Source: Spongiibacter tropicus DSM 19543
GTDB lineage: Bacteria; Pseudomonadota; Gammaproteobacteria; Pseudomonadales; Spongiibacteraceae
Assembly (NCBI RefSeq): GCF_000420325.1
Contig: NZ_ATUS01000003.1
Coordinates: 248,001 to 312,000, forward strand
Direction of reading: 5' to 3'
DNA: 64,000 nucleotides
The position numbers were made by a program, and so were the translations under genes. How positions within the stretch are numbered: the first letter of the stretch is position 1; every line of letters begins with the position of its first letter. Below the pieces are notes generated by a model that worked only from the letters and a program-made list of their open reading frames with translations, searched no databases and was not told where the DNA came from. Shown piece after piece: positions 16,143-24,735 of this stretch.

Positions 16143-18590
16143 ATGAAACTTAGCAAGCTTAAGCCACTCGCGGTGCTCGGCGGCTTTAGTCTGGCGGTAG
16201 CCAGCCCGATGGCACTGGCGCAGCTGGAAGAAGTTATCGTTACAGCGCAGAAGCGCGCCGAGTCGCTGCAAGACACACCAATCTCGCTGACGGCGTTCGG
16301 GGAAGATCAACTGGAAACCGACGGCATCAACAACCTTGGCGACATTGGCTCCAAAGTCCCCAGCCTGACGATTGAACCGTTTCCGATCAACAACGCCACC
16401 CTGCGTATCTTTATTCGCGGCATCGGTATTTCCGACGCCCAGATCACCCAGGATCCCCCGGTCGGCATTTATGTAGATGGCGTATACATCGCCCGCTCAA
16501 CCGGCACCGCACTGGACGTTGCCGATCTGCAGCGCATCGAAATTCTTCGCGGTCCACAGGGCACACTCTATGGACGCAACACCACCGGCGGCGCCATCAA
16601 CCTGATCACCAAGAAGCCCACCACCGAAGCCTTGGAGTTCAAACAGAAATTCACCGTCGGCAACCGTAACTTGCTGACCTCGAAAAGCACCTTGAATGTG
16701 CCACTGAACGACCGTATGGCAGCCAAGTTTGCCGTGATGCGCACGCAGCAGGACGGCCATATTGAAAACACCGGCCCCGGCGGCGACTTTGGCGACCGCG
16801 ATGTCGAGGGTTATCGTCTGGATTTCCGCTGGGATATCACCGACAGCCTCGCGTTTGACTACGCCTACGACAAGTCGGACTTCGACTACTACAACACCCA
16901 GTATCAGCACGTTATTCCGCGTTCACCGTCGGGCAGCCAAGCCGATCTGGTTTCTGCGCAGGAAAGAAGCGTCTACTCCGATACTCGCCAGAAATCGGTT
17001 GGTACCGTGACGCCCTATGAGCAGTCATCGACCGATATCGAAGGGCATGCCTGGACGCTGACACAGGATTTCGACAGCTTCCAAATCAAGTATATCGGCG
17101 CCTATCGTGAGCTGAATGACAAATCCTATGCCGACCTCGGTGGCGGCGTCCCGCTTGCCGACGGCGAAACCGCCGACAGTGGTCTGACATTCCGTGTCGA
17201 TTCCAACGAGTACTGCGGACAAGCCGCCGAGTTCGTGATGGGAAGAGGCAACTGCCTCCCCCTGACCTACCCCAAAATCAGTCAGGAACAGACATCTCAC
17301 GAGCTGCAAATCTCTGGCGATCTGTTTGAAAGCCGCATCAACTACATCGTGGGCGCCTATTACTTCACTGAGGAAGCTCAGGAAGACAATGGACCGATGC
17401 ACCATCAGCTCAGCGGCCCCATCAACATTGATATCCCGCTGCTTGGCGATATTCTCAAGAGCAGCATCCGCGCCGTAAATATGCTGGAGCAGGTGTACGA
17501 TATCGAAAACGATGCCAAAGCCTTCTTCGGCCAGTTCACCTGGACACCACCGATTCTGGAAGACCGCCTGCAACTGACCTTCGGTGCACGGCGCTCGGAA
17601 GACACGCGTTATACCAAGAAATTCCAGCGTGACCAGACCATTGCGGAAACACCACTCGGCCCGATCGACGTGTCGTTCGCGCAGTGCAACAGCATTCTGG
17701 ACGGCGACTGCAGAAACTTCGACGACATTGAAGCTAAACAGGAGTTCACTAACGACTCATTCAGCTTCGTTGCCGAATACGACCTGACCGACAGCACGAA
17801 CATTTATGCCAAGCGTGTCGAGGCCTACAAGTCGGGCGGCTTTAACACCCGCGACCCGCAACAGGATGGCAACCAGGGCCCGGCAACCGATGGCGTGGAT
17901 TACGGCTTCGGCTATGCCGACGGCTTTGACGCCGAGTACGTAACCTCGTATGAGCTGGGCGTGAAAAGCGAGCTGATGGACCGCCGCCTGCGGGTCAACG
18001 CGAACGTGTTCTACAGTGAATACGAAGACATGCAGCTCAACTTCATTCTGACCGGGACGGTGGCCGACACCAAAGTCACTAACGCCGGTGAGGCGGAGAT
18101 GTACGGCCTGGAAACTGACATCACCTTTATGGCTACCGAACGCCTGCTGATGATGCTGAACTACGCCTACCTGCACTCCGAGGTCACCAAGGCAACCGAC
18201 GTTAGCGGTAACGATGTGGCCGACCAGTTTGTGTTTTTCTCCGCTCCCGAGCACAGCTTCACTCTGTCTGCTGATTACACCCTGTTCGTTGCAGACTGGG
18301 GGCGCGGCAGCGTCAACCTCAGTGTGAACTACATGGATGAGCGCAACGGTGGCTCTCGCGCAGAGAACGTGAAAAACACCCAGCTTCGCCAGTACGAACT
18401 GGTGAATGCCCGCTTCAGTCTGGCAGATGTCCCCCTCGCGGGCGGTCGCCTGGGCGCGGGTCTCTGGGCCAAGAACTTGCTGGATGAAGAATACGAGCTG
18501 ACCGCCGTCGACAACCTGCCCTCAGCAGACCGCTCGGTGATCTGGGGCGAACCCCGCACCTACGGTATCGACGTCTTCTACGAGTACTGA
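16143..18590 (+). CDS. TonB-dependent outer-membrane receptor
   Basis: An 815-residue TonB-dependent receptor. The signal peptide ends ...ASPMALA, followed at once by a TonB box-like EEVIVTAQKR. The plug domain carries IEILRGPQGTLYGRNTTGGAINLITKKP (residues about 118-146). The remainder is a long beta-barrel ending in an aromatic (VFYEY). It belongs to the large FecA/IroN-like group common in marine degraders, where many receptors import hydrophobic or large organics and not iron. It is followed by a strong terminator and then a steroid-dehydrogenase-like flavoprotein gene. Import of steroids or another growth substrate is therefore a reasonable but unproven idea. Confidence 0.93.
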   Translation: MKLSKLKPLAVLGGFSLAVASPMALAQLEEVIVTAQKRAESLQDTPISLTAFGEDQLETDGINNLGDIGSKVPSLTIEPFPINNATLRIFIRGIGISDAQITQDPPVGIYVDGVYIARSTGTALDVADLQRIEILRGPQGTLYGRNTTGGAINLITKKPTTEALEFKQKFTVGNRNLLTSKSTLNVPLNDRMAAKFAVMRTQQDGHIENTGPGGDFGDRDVEGYRLDFRWDITDSLAFDYAYDKSDFDYYNTQYQHVIPRSPSGSQADLVSAQERSVYSDTRQKSVGTVTPYEQSSTDIEGHAWTLTQDFDSFQIKYIGAYRELNDKSYADLGGGVPLADGETADSGLTFRVDSNEYCGQAAEFVMGRGNCLPLTYPKISQEQTSHELQISGDLFESRINYIVGAYYFTEEAQEDNGPMHHQLSGPINIDIPLLGDILKSSIRAVNMLEQVYDIENDAKAFFGQFTWTPPILEDRLQLTFGARRSEDTRYTKKFQRDQTIAETPLGPIDVSFAQCNSILDGDCRNFDDIEAKQEFTNDSFSFVAEYDLTDSTNIYAKRVEAYKSGGFNTRDPQQDGNQGPATDGVDYGFGYADGFDAEYVTSYELGVKSELMDRRLRVNANVFYSEYEDMQLNFILTGTVADTKVTNAGEAEMYGLETDITFMATERLLMMLNYAYLHSEVTKATDVSGNDVADQFVFFSAPEHSFTLSADYTLFVADWGRGSVNLSVNYMDERNGGSRAENVKNTQLRQYELVNARFSLADVPLAGGRLGAGLWAKNLLDEEYELTAVDNLPSADRSVIWGEPRTYGIDVFYEY

Positions 18591-18614
18591 TAACGGATTT
18601 GTTTGGTCTTGCTT

Positions 18615-18641
18615 GGGCTGCCATTGTGCAGCCCTTTTTTT
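18615..18641 (+). terminator. Intrinsic terminator of the TonB receptor gene
   Basis: GGGCTGC (18615-18621), a 6-nt loop, GCAGCCC (18628-18634) and then seven Ts. A textbook rho-independent terminator, 25 nt after the stop codon. Confidence 0.92.
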
Positions 18642-18756
18642 GTCTGTCGGAATTAACGGAAAGGTCAACAAAATGAACCCAGATGTTCTTGATAGCCCCC
18701 GGCAAAACCAGTAAATTTGATCTTTTAATACGAACATATTAATCGAGCCTTCCGTA

Positions 18757-20247
18757 ATGAATAATAGCGATAAAACCAGCCCCAGCAAGCCCCTGCGCGC
18801 CAGCGCTATACCCCATTGGGACATCGAAACGGATATTGCCATTGTCGGTTTTGGCGGTGCGGGTGCCTGCGCAGCCATTGAAGCCGCCGACGCGGGCGCC
18901 ACTGTCCAGTTGTTCGAACTGGCCAGCGCCAGCGGCGGCTCCACCGCACTGTCCAGCGCCGAGATTTACATGGGCGGCAATGGCGGCACGCCGGTTCAGC
19001 AAGCCTGTGGCTACAGCGACGACACCGAAAACATGCTGAACTATCTTCGCGCCTGCTTCGGCAATCAAGCCGACGAAGACAAGCTCCGTTATTATTGCGA
19101 AAACAGCATCGCGCACTACCAATGGCTCACTGGTATGGGCGTGCCGTTCAAAATGAGCGAGCTGAAAGAACGCGCGATCATGGCGCTGACCGACGACTGT
19201 CTGCTGTATACCGGCAACGAAAAAGCCTACCCCTTCCCGGAGCACGCGAAACCCATTCCTCGCGGTCACAATCTCGAAATTGAAGGTGACAACGGCGGGC
19301 CGCTGCTGATGAAGCTGCTGACCGAGGCCGTTGAAGCGAGAGAGAACGTGACTGTTCACTACGAGAGCCGGGCCCTGACGCTGGTTCAGGACGACAACGA
19401 TGTCGTGGTGGGCATTGTCGTGCGGATCAATCAGAAAGAGCACTACGTCAAAGCGAGCAAGGGTGTCATCCTCTGCGCGGGCGGCTTCTGTATGAATGAG
19501 GAAATGGTTCGTAAATACGCGCCTCAGTTCGACTGCGGTCTGACCCCCATCGGCAACCCCGGCGACACCGGCAGCGGTATTTTGATGGGAATGGGCGCCG
19601 GCGGGGCGACGATCAACATGCACGAATGCTTTGTCAGCCTGCCCTACTATCCCCCGTCGTCACTCACCTACGGTATTCTGGTGAATGATAAAGGACAGCG
19701 TTTTATCAACGAAGATTGCTACCATGGCCGTGTCGGCTACAACGCCCTGCTGCAGCAACGCAATTCCAAACGCATCTACATGATCACCGATGTGGAAGGC
19801 TACGGCGACTACGAGCGCATGAGTTATCTGGGCGCCCAGGTGGCAGGCACGGGCGACACGATTGCCGAACTTGAAGGCGAACTCGAATTGCCGTCAGGCA
19901 GCCTGCAGCAGACGCTGGAGTCCTACAACCGCAATGCGGCAGAAGGTAATGACCCGCTCTACCACAAGTCGGATGCCTGGCTGCGACCGATTGAGCCGCC
20001 CTTTGTCGCACTTGACTGCACCCTGGGGCGCGGTCCTTTCTATCCGTTCTTCACACTGGGTGGACTGGACAGCCTGCCTACCGGCGAAGTGTTGAATGCA
20101 GACCGCGAAGTCATTCCCGGACTTTACGCGGCGGGCCGCACTACCGCGGGCATTCCACGCACCGCTGCAGGCTACGCCAGCGGCATGTCGGTCGGCGATG
20201 CCACCTTCTTTGGACGCATGGCGGGCAAGGCCGCGGCAGCTCGCTAG
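18757..20247 (+). CDS. FAD-dependent 3-ketosteroid delta4-(5alpha)-dehydrogenase-like oxidoreductase
   Basis: A flavoprotein of the fumarate reductase/KstD superfamily, 496 residues. The ADP-binding motif IAIVGFGGAGACAA lies at 28-40 and the second FAD signature EVIPGLYAAGRTTAG at 451-465. Tyr322, Tyr473 and Ser475 (EDCYHG and GYASGM) sit at the spacing of the three catalytic residues reported for Rhodococcus jostii delta4-(5alpha)-KSTD (Tyr319, Tyr466, Ser468). The delta1-dehydrogenase active-site pattern is not obvious. The predicted reaction is desaturation of 5alpha-3-ketosteroids to 4-ene-3-ketosteroids, with electrons passed to an acceptor. The ribosome site is weak, and the start fits the homology to within a few residues. 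A KstD-related enzyme acting on another cyclic ketone remains possible. Confidence 0.65.
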   Translation: MNNSDKTSPSKPLRASAIPHWDIETDIAIVGFGGAGACAAIEAADAGATVQLFELASASGGSTALSSAEIYMGGNGGTPVQQACGYSDDTENMLNYLRACFGNQADEDKLRYYCENSIAHYQWLTGMGVPFKMSELKERAIMALTDDCLLYTGNEKAYPFPEHAKPIPRGHNLEIEGDNGGPLLMKLLTEAVEARENVTVHYESRALTLVQDDNDVVVGIVVRINQKEHYVKASKGVILCAGGFCMNEEMVRKYAPQFDCGLTPIGNPGDTGSGILMGMGAGGATINMHECFVSLPYYPPSSLTYGILVNDKGQRFINEDCYHGRVGYNALLQQRNSKRIYMITDVEGYGDYERMSYLGAQVAGTGDTIAELEGELELPSGSLQQTLESYNRNAAEGNDPLYHKSDAWLRPIEPPFVALDCTLGRGPFYPFFTLGGLDSLPTGEVLNADREVIPGLYAAGRTTAGIPRTAAGYASGMSVGDATFFGRMAGKAAAAR

Positions 20248-20264
20248 CACCGGAAGATGGACAT

Positions 20265-20294
20265 AAAAAAAGCGGCGTTAACGCCGCTTTTTTT
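20265..20294. terminator. Bidirectional intrinsic terminator
   Basis: The 18-bp perfect palindrome AGCGGCGTTAACGCCGCT (20271-20288) is flanked by six As on the left and six or seven Ts on the right, so it works in both directions between the convergent flavoprotein gene and pbpG. Confidence 0.95.
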
Positions 20295-20312
20295 ATGGGT
20301 GATGAATGTCCG

Positions 20313-21218
20313 TCAATTCAGGCGCGCGGTGCTCTGCAAGGCCATGTAACCCGACAGTTTGTTACGCTGGTACTCCATTGCCGATGAGGCAACACGACCA
20401 ACCTTCCCGTCTTCCAGCCAGCGTTTAATCCGTCCCGCATCACCAATGGGGCTGCTCTTGCCGAAGGAATCCAGCATTACCAGCACAACGGGGCGACCGT
20501 CGACATCGGTCTGCATCACCAGACAACGCCCGGCAAGATCAAGGTAACCCGTCTTGCTCAACGCGGCTTCCCAACGCTCATAACGAAGCAGCGGATTGGT
20601 ATTCACATAGGCAAGCTTATAACGGGGTCGACTGAAATTCGCCGTGTGCACGGCCGTGGTCGAGTAGGTTTTAATCTCGGGGTAACGGGCAGCCGCAGCG
20701 ACCAGCTTCGCCAAATCGCGTGCGGTCGACACATTTTTCGGCGACAGGCCGCTGCTGTCGACAAAATGACTGTTGCTCATTCCAAGCGCGGCAGCCTTGG
20801 CATTCATCGCCGCGACAAAGCGCTTGGCGCCACCCGGATAGTTATTGGCCAGGGCGGCCGCAGCCAGGTTCTCAGAGGACATCAGTGCCAGTTGCAGCAC
20901 TTCACCGCGAGGCAGCTCTGATCCTACCCGGATACGTGAAAAATAATGGTTGATGGCATCGCGATCCTTTTCCGTAAAGCGGATTTTCTCACGCAGTGAC
21001 TGCCCGCCATCCAACACGACCATCGCCGTCATCACCTTAGTGATAGAAGCAATGGGCATGCGCAGATTGGCATGTTTCTCGAACAGTAACTCACCGGATT
21101 CGGCATCCATCGCCAAGGCACTGACGGAGGCTAATTTGAGTTGTTCATTGAGGCTGTCTGCCCAGCTAACGGAGATACCGCAGCACAGCAACACAAAAAC
21201 AGAGACCAAGCGCTTCAT
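20313..21218 (-). CDS. pbpG: D-alanyl-D-alanine endopeptidase (PBP7-type)
   Basis: A periplasmic penicillin-binding protein of the S11 peptidase family, 301 residues from the ATG at 21218. A GTG at 21227 would add three residues. The signal peptide MKRLVSVFVLLCCGISVSWA is followed by the three active-site motifs: SITK (58-61), SEN (115-117) and KTG (223-225). Length and motif spacing match PbpG, which cleaves D,D cross-links in peptidoglycan, more than DacA-type carboxypeptidases, since no C-terminal membrane anchor domain follows. It is monocistronic and convergent with the flavoprotein gene across the bidirectional terminator. Confidence 0.93.
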   Translation of the reverse strand: MKRLVSVFVLLCCGISVSWADSLNEQLKLASVSALAMDAESGELLFEKHANLRMPIASITKVMTAMVVLDGGQSLREKIRFTEKDRDAINHYFSRIRVGSELPRGEVLQLALMSSENLAAAALANNYPGGAKRFVAAMNAKAAALGMSNSHFVDSSGLSPKNVSTARDLAKLVAAAARYPEIKTYSTTAVHTANFSRPRYKLAYVNTNPLLRYERWEAALSKTGYLDLAGRCLVMQTDVDGRPVVLVMLDSFGKSSPIGDAGRIKRWLEDGKVGRVASSAMEYQRNKLSGYMALQSTARLN

Positions 21219-21351
21219 TACGACCACGACCTAACGATTTTATTTAGACTTGACGTTAGCACAGCTGAATACGTTCTCACTGTGCGCGAATTCGCCTTTC
21301 ATAACACGAACACAAAGGCACATCAATGGATCAGAGATATTTAGCTGCGTA

Positions 21352-21753
21352 TTACTCTGCCTTGCTGCGGAGGCTATCGAGGATTTCGTCGACCGCACTG
21401 CGGTCCATTTCCCGGTCTTCTTCCGCACAGGAATAGGTAATCAACAGGAGATGATCAGCGCCGAGGAGGTACCACTCGCGAATATAATCCCCCTCTTCCT
21501 CAGTTTCGAATTCCCATCCCTGCCAGCCTTCGCCAAGCTCGCAACGGCGCCCATCTTCCAGACGCTGCCCCACTTCCGCAATGAGGTTTTCCAGCGCCTT
21601 TCGGTCGGGTTTACCGCCGTCACTTTCCAGATTAGTCAGGCAGATACAGCCCAATTGGTCTTCGTCGTAAATCAGGATGCTTTCGTCTTCCTGCTCCGTC
21701 TGCCATTGCTCCGGCAAGGCGATAAACCAGAAGTCGCTTTCTATTTCCTGCAT
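21352..21753 (-). CDS. Hypothetical acidic protein downstream of rimI
   Basis: A 133-residue, strongly acidic cytoplasmic protein without signal peptide or membrane segment, and not recognised. The sequence alternates short beta-like stretches (FWFIALPEQW, LGCICLTNLES, WYLLGADHLLLITYSC) with acidic turns, suggesting a small alpha/beta domain. It begins 4 nt after the rimI stop, so it is the last gene of the leuA-(holD-like)-rimI unit. No function can be offered beyond that linkage. Confidence 0.75.
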   Translation of the reverse strand: MQEIESDFWFIALPEQWQTEQEDESILIYDEDQLGCICLTNLESDGGKPDRKALENLIAEVGQRLEDGRRCELGEGWQGWEFETEEEGDYIREWYLLGADHLLLITYSCAEEDREMDRSAVDEILDSLRSKAE

Positions 21754-21757
21754 GATG

Positions 21758-22210
21758 TTATTCCGTTGTTAAAGGCAAGTCCGCCGACATCAACACCGCA
21801 TCTTCGCGGCCATCGCCCAGCGGATAGTAATTCTTGCGAATACCGTCTTCCACAAAACCCAGTCGCTGATAGAGTGCGCGCGCAGAGGCATTGCCACGAC
21901 GCACCTCTAACAGACAGCGTTGAGCGCCAATCTGTTGCATCCAGTTCAGCCCTTCCGACAGCAGGTGCCGCCCCAGCCCCTTTCCCCTCAAGTCCTGGCC
22001 GACCACGATATTCAGCAGGCTGGCCTCGTCCATTACGAGCGAAAAAGCGGCGACGGCCAGCAGGCATCGATCGTCGAACAGACCAAAACAGAACTCATCG
22101 CGCAGACTGCGCCGCCAGGTATCGTCTCGCCACGGGTGGGGGTCGCTGTTCCGGCTCAGTGCCAGACAGGGCTCAATATCATTGTGATCCAGCGCCGCGA
22201 AGCGCAGCAT
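21758..22210 (-). CDS. rimI: Ribosomal protein bS18 N-alpha-acetyltransferase RimI
   Basis: A GNAT acetyltransferase of 150 residues from the ATG at 22210 (MLRFAAL). The open frame extends 216 nt further upstream, but that part overlaps the preceding gene and carries no homology. The acetyl-CoA loop is VVGQDLRGKGLGRHLL (Q/RxxGxG/A) near residue 76, and the C-terminal NASARALYQRLGFVEDGIRKNYYP is the RimI signature. It acetylates the N-terminal alanine of ribosomal protein bS18. Immediately upstream is the holD-like gene, an order common in gammaproteobacteria. Confidence 0.93.
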   Translation of the reverse strand: MLRFAALDHNDIEPCLALSRNSDPHPWRDDTWRRSLRDEFCFGLFDDRCLLAVAAFSLVMDEASLLNIVVGQDLRGKGLGRHLLSEGLNWMQQIGAQRCLLEVRRGNASARALYQRLGFVEDGIRKNYYPLGDGREDAVLMSADLPLTTE

Positions 22211-22217
22211 GTTCTGT

Positions 22218-22952
22218 TCAGCCACCGACGTGAATCGCTCGCAACTCAGCCCACAACGCGGCCTTGTGATCGGCATTGCCGAGCATCTGTTCAACCTCAA
22301 CAGTGCGCAGCAAGCGGGCATTGTGTGCGGAGAGGTAATCGTCGCTGATGAAGTTCTGCAAGCTGTCACCAAACAGCAGCACGAGGTGAATCGCCGCATC
22401 GGCCTCGGTCGACAACAGGCGGGCACTCAATGCGTCCCGGGCCTCTTCCGCCCCCTGAGAAATACCGGGCACCTTGACCAGTGGCCATTCAAAATTGCTG
22501 GCGGAAAACGCTAGTTGCTCCGTGCGCTGCCAATGCGCCGCCACTGCTCGAGCGATGTTGGCCATCAATTTTCTCGCCTCAGGCGTCAGCGGTCCCTTAC
22601 TGACATCAGCCACCATCCGCAGGCCGATACCGGTATCGATCAACGACGCGTGAAAACGCAGGGCTTCAGTGTGACTTTCAACGCGAGGTGTTTCCGGCTT
22701 TTCACGCGGCGCCTGTGTTGCCACCGGTTCCGTTAATGCGCCCAGTGCCTGTCGGGCGGCATTGCCGGATTCGGCAACGGGCTGCTGCGCAGGCAGCGTC
22801 TTTTCCAGAGACGGCTGAGGAGCAGGCGAATTGACGTCAGGCTGATCAATCTCAGCCGCCGGGCTGGGCGCCGCCCCCGGCAGAATAAAGCGAGGGACGT
22901 ACAGTGGCAGGCCCATCGCCCTGAGGTAAGACTGGCGCAGCGCAGCGCTCAC
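22218..22952 (-). CDS. Hypothetical protein at the holD position (possible DNA polymerase III psi-like)
   Basis: A 244-residue protein starting with GTG directly after the leuA stop codon and ending 7 nt before rimI. The N-terminus RQSYLRAMGLPLYVPRFILPGA resembles the N-terminal peptide of gammaproteobacterial HolD/psi and related rimI-linked proteins. A long Pro/Ala/Glu-rich linker (residues about 28-95) follows, and then a globular C-terminal domain (residues about 100-240). HolD-rimI adjacency is widespread, which supports a divergent psi subunit of the clamp-loader complex. The extended linker makes it much longer than E. coli HolD (137 residues). Treat the assignment as positional. Confidence 0.6.
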   Translation of the reverse strand: MSAALRQSYLRAMGLPLYVPRFILPGAAPSPAAEIDQPDVNSPAPQPSLEKTLPAQQPVAESGNAARQALGALTEPVATQAPREKPETPRVESHTEALRFHASLIDTGIGLRMVADVSKGPLTPEARKLMANIARAVAAHWQRTEQLAFSASNFEWPLVKVPGISQGAEEARDALSARLLSTEADAAIHLVLLFGDSLQNFISDDYLSAHNARLLRTVEVEQMLGNADHKAALWAELRAIHVGG

Positions 22953-24500
22953 TTACACGCCCTCACGCTGAGGATGAGCTCGCTGTTCATCCAACTCCAA
23001 CAGATTCAGAGCATCGAGGTAGGCCTTCACTGAGGCGACAATAATATCGGTGTCGGCACCATTGCCGTTGACGATGCGCCCATTGCGTTCCAACCGCACC
23101 TGAACCTCGCCCTGAGAGTCTGTACCACTGGTGATCGCATTCACCGAATACAACTCCAGTTTGGCGCCACTGTTCACTGCGGACTCCACCGCCTTGAAAG
23201 CGGCATCAACAGGCCCGTCACCCTCGGCACTGACCTGCTGCGCCGCGCCGTCGATCGTTAGCACAATTTCCGAACGCGGCTTGCTGCCACTGCGCGATAC
23301 CGCCTCCAGCGACTGCAGCTGGTATCGCTGCGGCTTATCGCTGGGCTGCACATCGCTCATCAATGCCTGCAGATCTTCATCGAAGATCTCGTGCTTTTTA
23401 TCAGCCAGCTCTTTGAAACGCGTAAACGCCAGGTCCAGTGCGCCCTGATGGGCAATTTCAATACCGAGTTCTTCAAGCCGCGCTTTGAACGCCGCGCGTC
23501 CCGAGTGCTTGCCCAGTACCAACTTGTTGTTGTGCCAGCCGACATCCTGAGCGCGCATGATTTCGTAGGTTTCGCGGTGCTTCAGTACCCCGTCCTGATG
23601 GATCCCCGATTCATGGGCAAAGGCGTTCGCCCCCACGATGGCCTTGTTGGGTTGCACCGGGAAGCCGGTGATAGACGACACCAGGCGTGAGGTCGGCACG
23701 ATCTGCGTGGTATCCAGCGCGACATCCACCGGGAAGACATCCTTGCGAGTGCGTACAGCCATCGCGATTTCTTCCAGCGAGGCATTGCCCGCCCGCTCGC
23801 CCAAACCGTTGATGGTGCACTCCACCTGCCGGGCACCATTGAGTACCGCCGACAGCGAGTTAGCCACGGCCAGACCGAGGTCGTTGTGGCAATGCACCGA
23901 GAACACCGCTTTATCCGCGTTGGGAATATTCTCGATCAGACGGCGGATCATTGCCCCGTACTCGCCGGGCTCGCCGTAGCCGACAGTATCAGGCAAGTTA
24001 ATAGTTGAAGCGCCCGCGTCGATGACCTGCTCGATAATCCGGCACAGGAAATCAAACTCCGAGCGCGACGCATCCTCGCAGGAGAACTCCACATCATCGA
24101 TTAAATTGCGGGCGTGTTTAACGGCCGCCACCGCGCGTTCAACGACGGCATCGGGCTGCATACGCAGCTTGTATTCCATATGAATCGGTGACGTGGCGAT
24201 AAAGGTATGAATACGTCCACGGCGGGCGGGCTTCAATGCTTCAGCCGCGCGGTCAATATCCTGTGCCCCGGCGCGCGACAAACTACACACCGTACTTTCA
24301 CTCACCGCCTCAGCCACAGCGCGCACTGACTCAAAGTCGCCGACGCTGGCAATCGCAAAACCGGCCTCGATAACATCGACGCCCATTTTCTCCAGCATCT
24401 TGGCTATGCGGACCTTCTCATCCCGCGTCATCGACGCACCCGGGCTCTGCTCTCCATCGCGCAGGGTCGTATCAAAAATTATCAGGCGATCTTTGCTCAC
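22953..24500 (-). CDS. leuA: 2-isopropylmalate synthase
   Basis: LeuA condenses acetyl-CoA with 2-oxoisovalerate, the first committed step of leucine synthesis. It has 515 residues from the GTG at 24500, which has a GGAG site 8 nt upstream; the open frame runs 39 nt further but without homology. The HMGL catalytic motif is [20 protein letters not shown] at the N-terminus, and the metal-binding [15 protein letters not shown] is near residue 200. The C-terminal LeuA regulatory domain (feedback by leucine) follows from about residue 390. It is unusual in heading a unit with the holD-like gene and rimI, not the other leu genes. Confidence 0.97.
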   Translation of the reverse strand: MSKDRLIIFDTTLRDGEQSPGASMTRDEKVRIAKMLEKMGVDVIEAGFAIASVGDFESVRAVAEAVSESTVCSLSRAGAQDIDRAAEALKPARRGRIHTFIATSPIHMEYKLRMQPDAVVERAVAAVKHARNLIDDVEFSCEDASRSEFDFLCRIIEQVIDAGASTINLPDTVGYGEPGEYGAMIRRLIENIPNADKAVFSVHCHNDLGLAVANSLSAVLNGARQVECTINGLGERAGNASLEEIAMAVRTRKDVFPVDVALDTTQIVPTSRLVSSITGFPVQPNKAIVGANAFAHESGIHQDGVLKHRETYEIMRAQDVGWHNNKLVLGKHSGRAAFKARLEELGIEIAHQGALDLAFTRFKELADKKHEIFDEDLQALMSDVQPSDKPQRYQLQSLEAVSRSGSKPRSEIVLTIDGAAQQVSAEGDGPVDAAFKAVESAVNSGAKLELYSVNAITSGTDSQGEVQVRLERNGRIVNGNGADTDIIVASVKAYLDALNLLELDEQRAHPQREGV

Positions 24501-24735
24501 TCTGGCTTCTCCGCTGCCACTCACCACATTGCCCACCATTATAGCGATTAGTGCGCGCTACCGCGCCCCCAAGTCGCAAGGGAAGAAGCAAGGTATTAAT
24601 TCTCTGCACCATGCTTACATCGGAACTTATATCACCGTTTCCGTCAAAGCAGGGAAACCGTAACATCACGAGAAACTTGACCGAATACGCCGGTATTGGC
24701 TAAGTAACAGCCAGAACCCAAAGGAGTTTTCTTAC

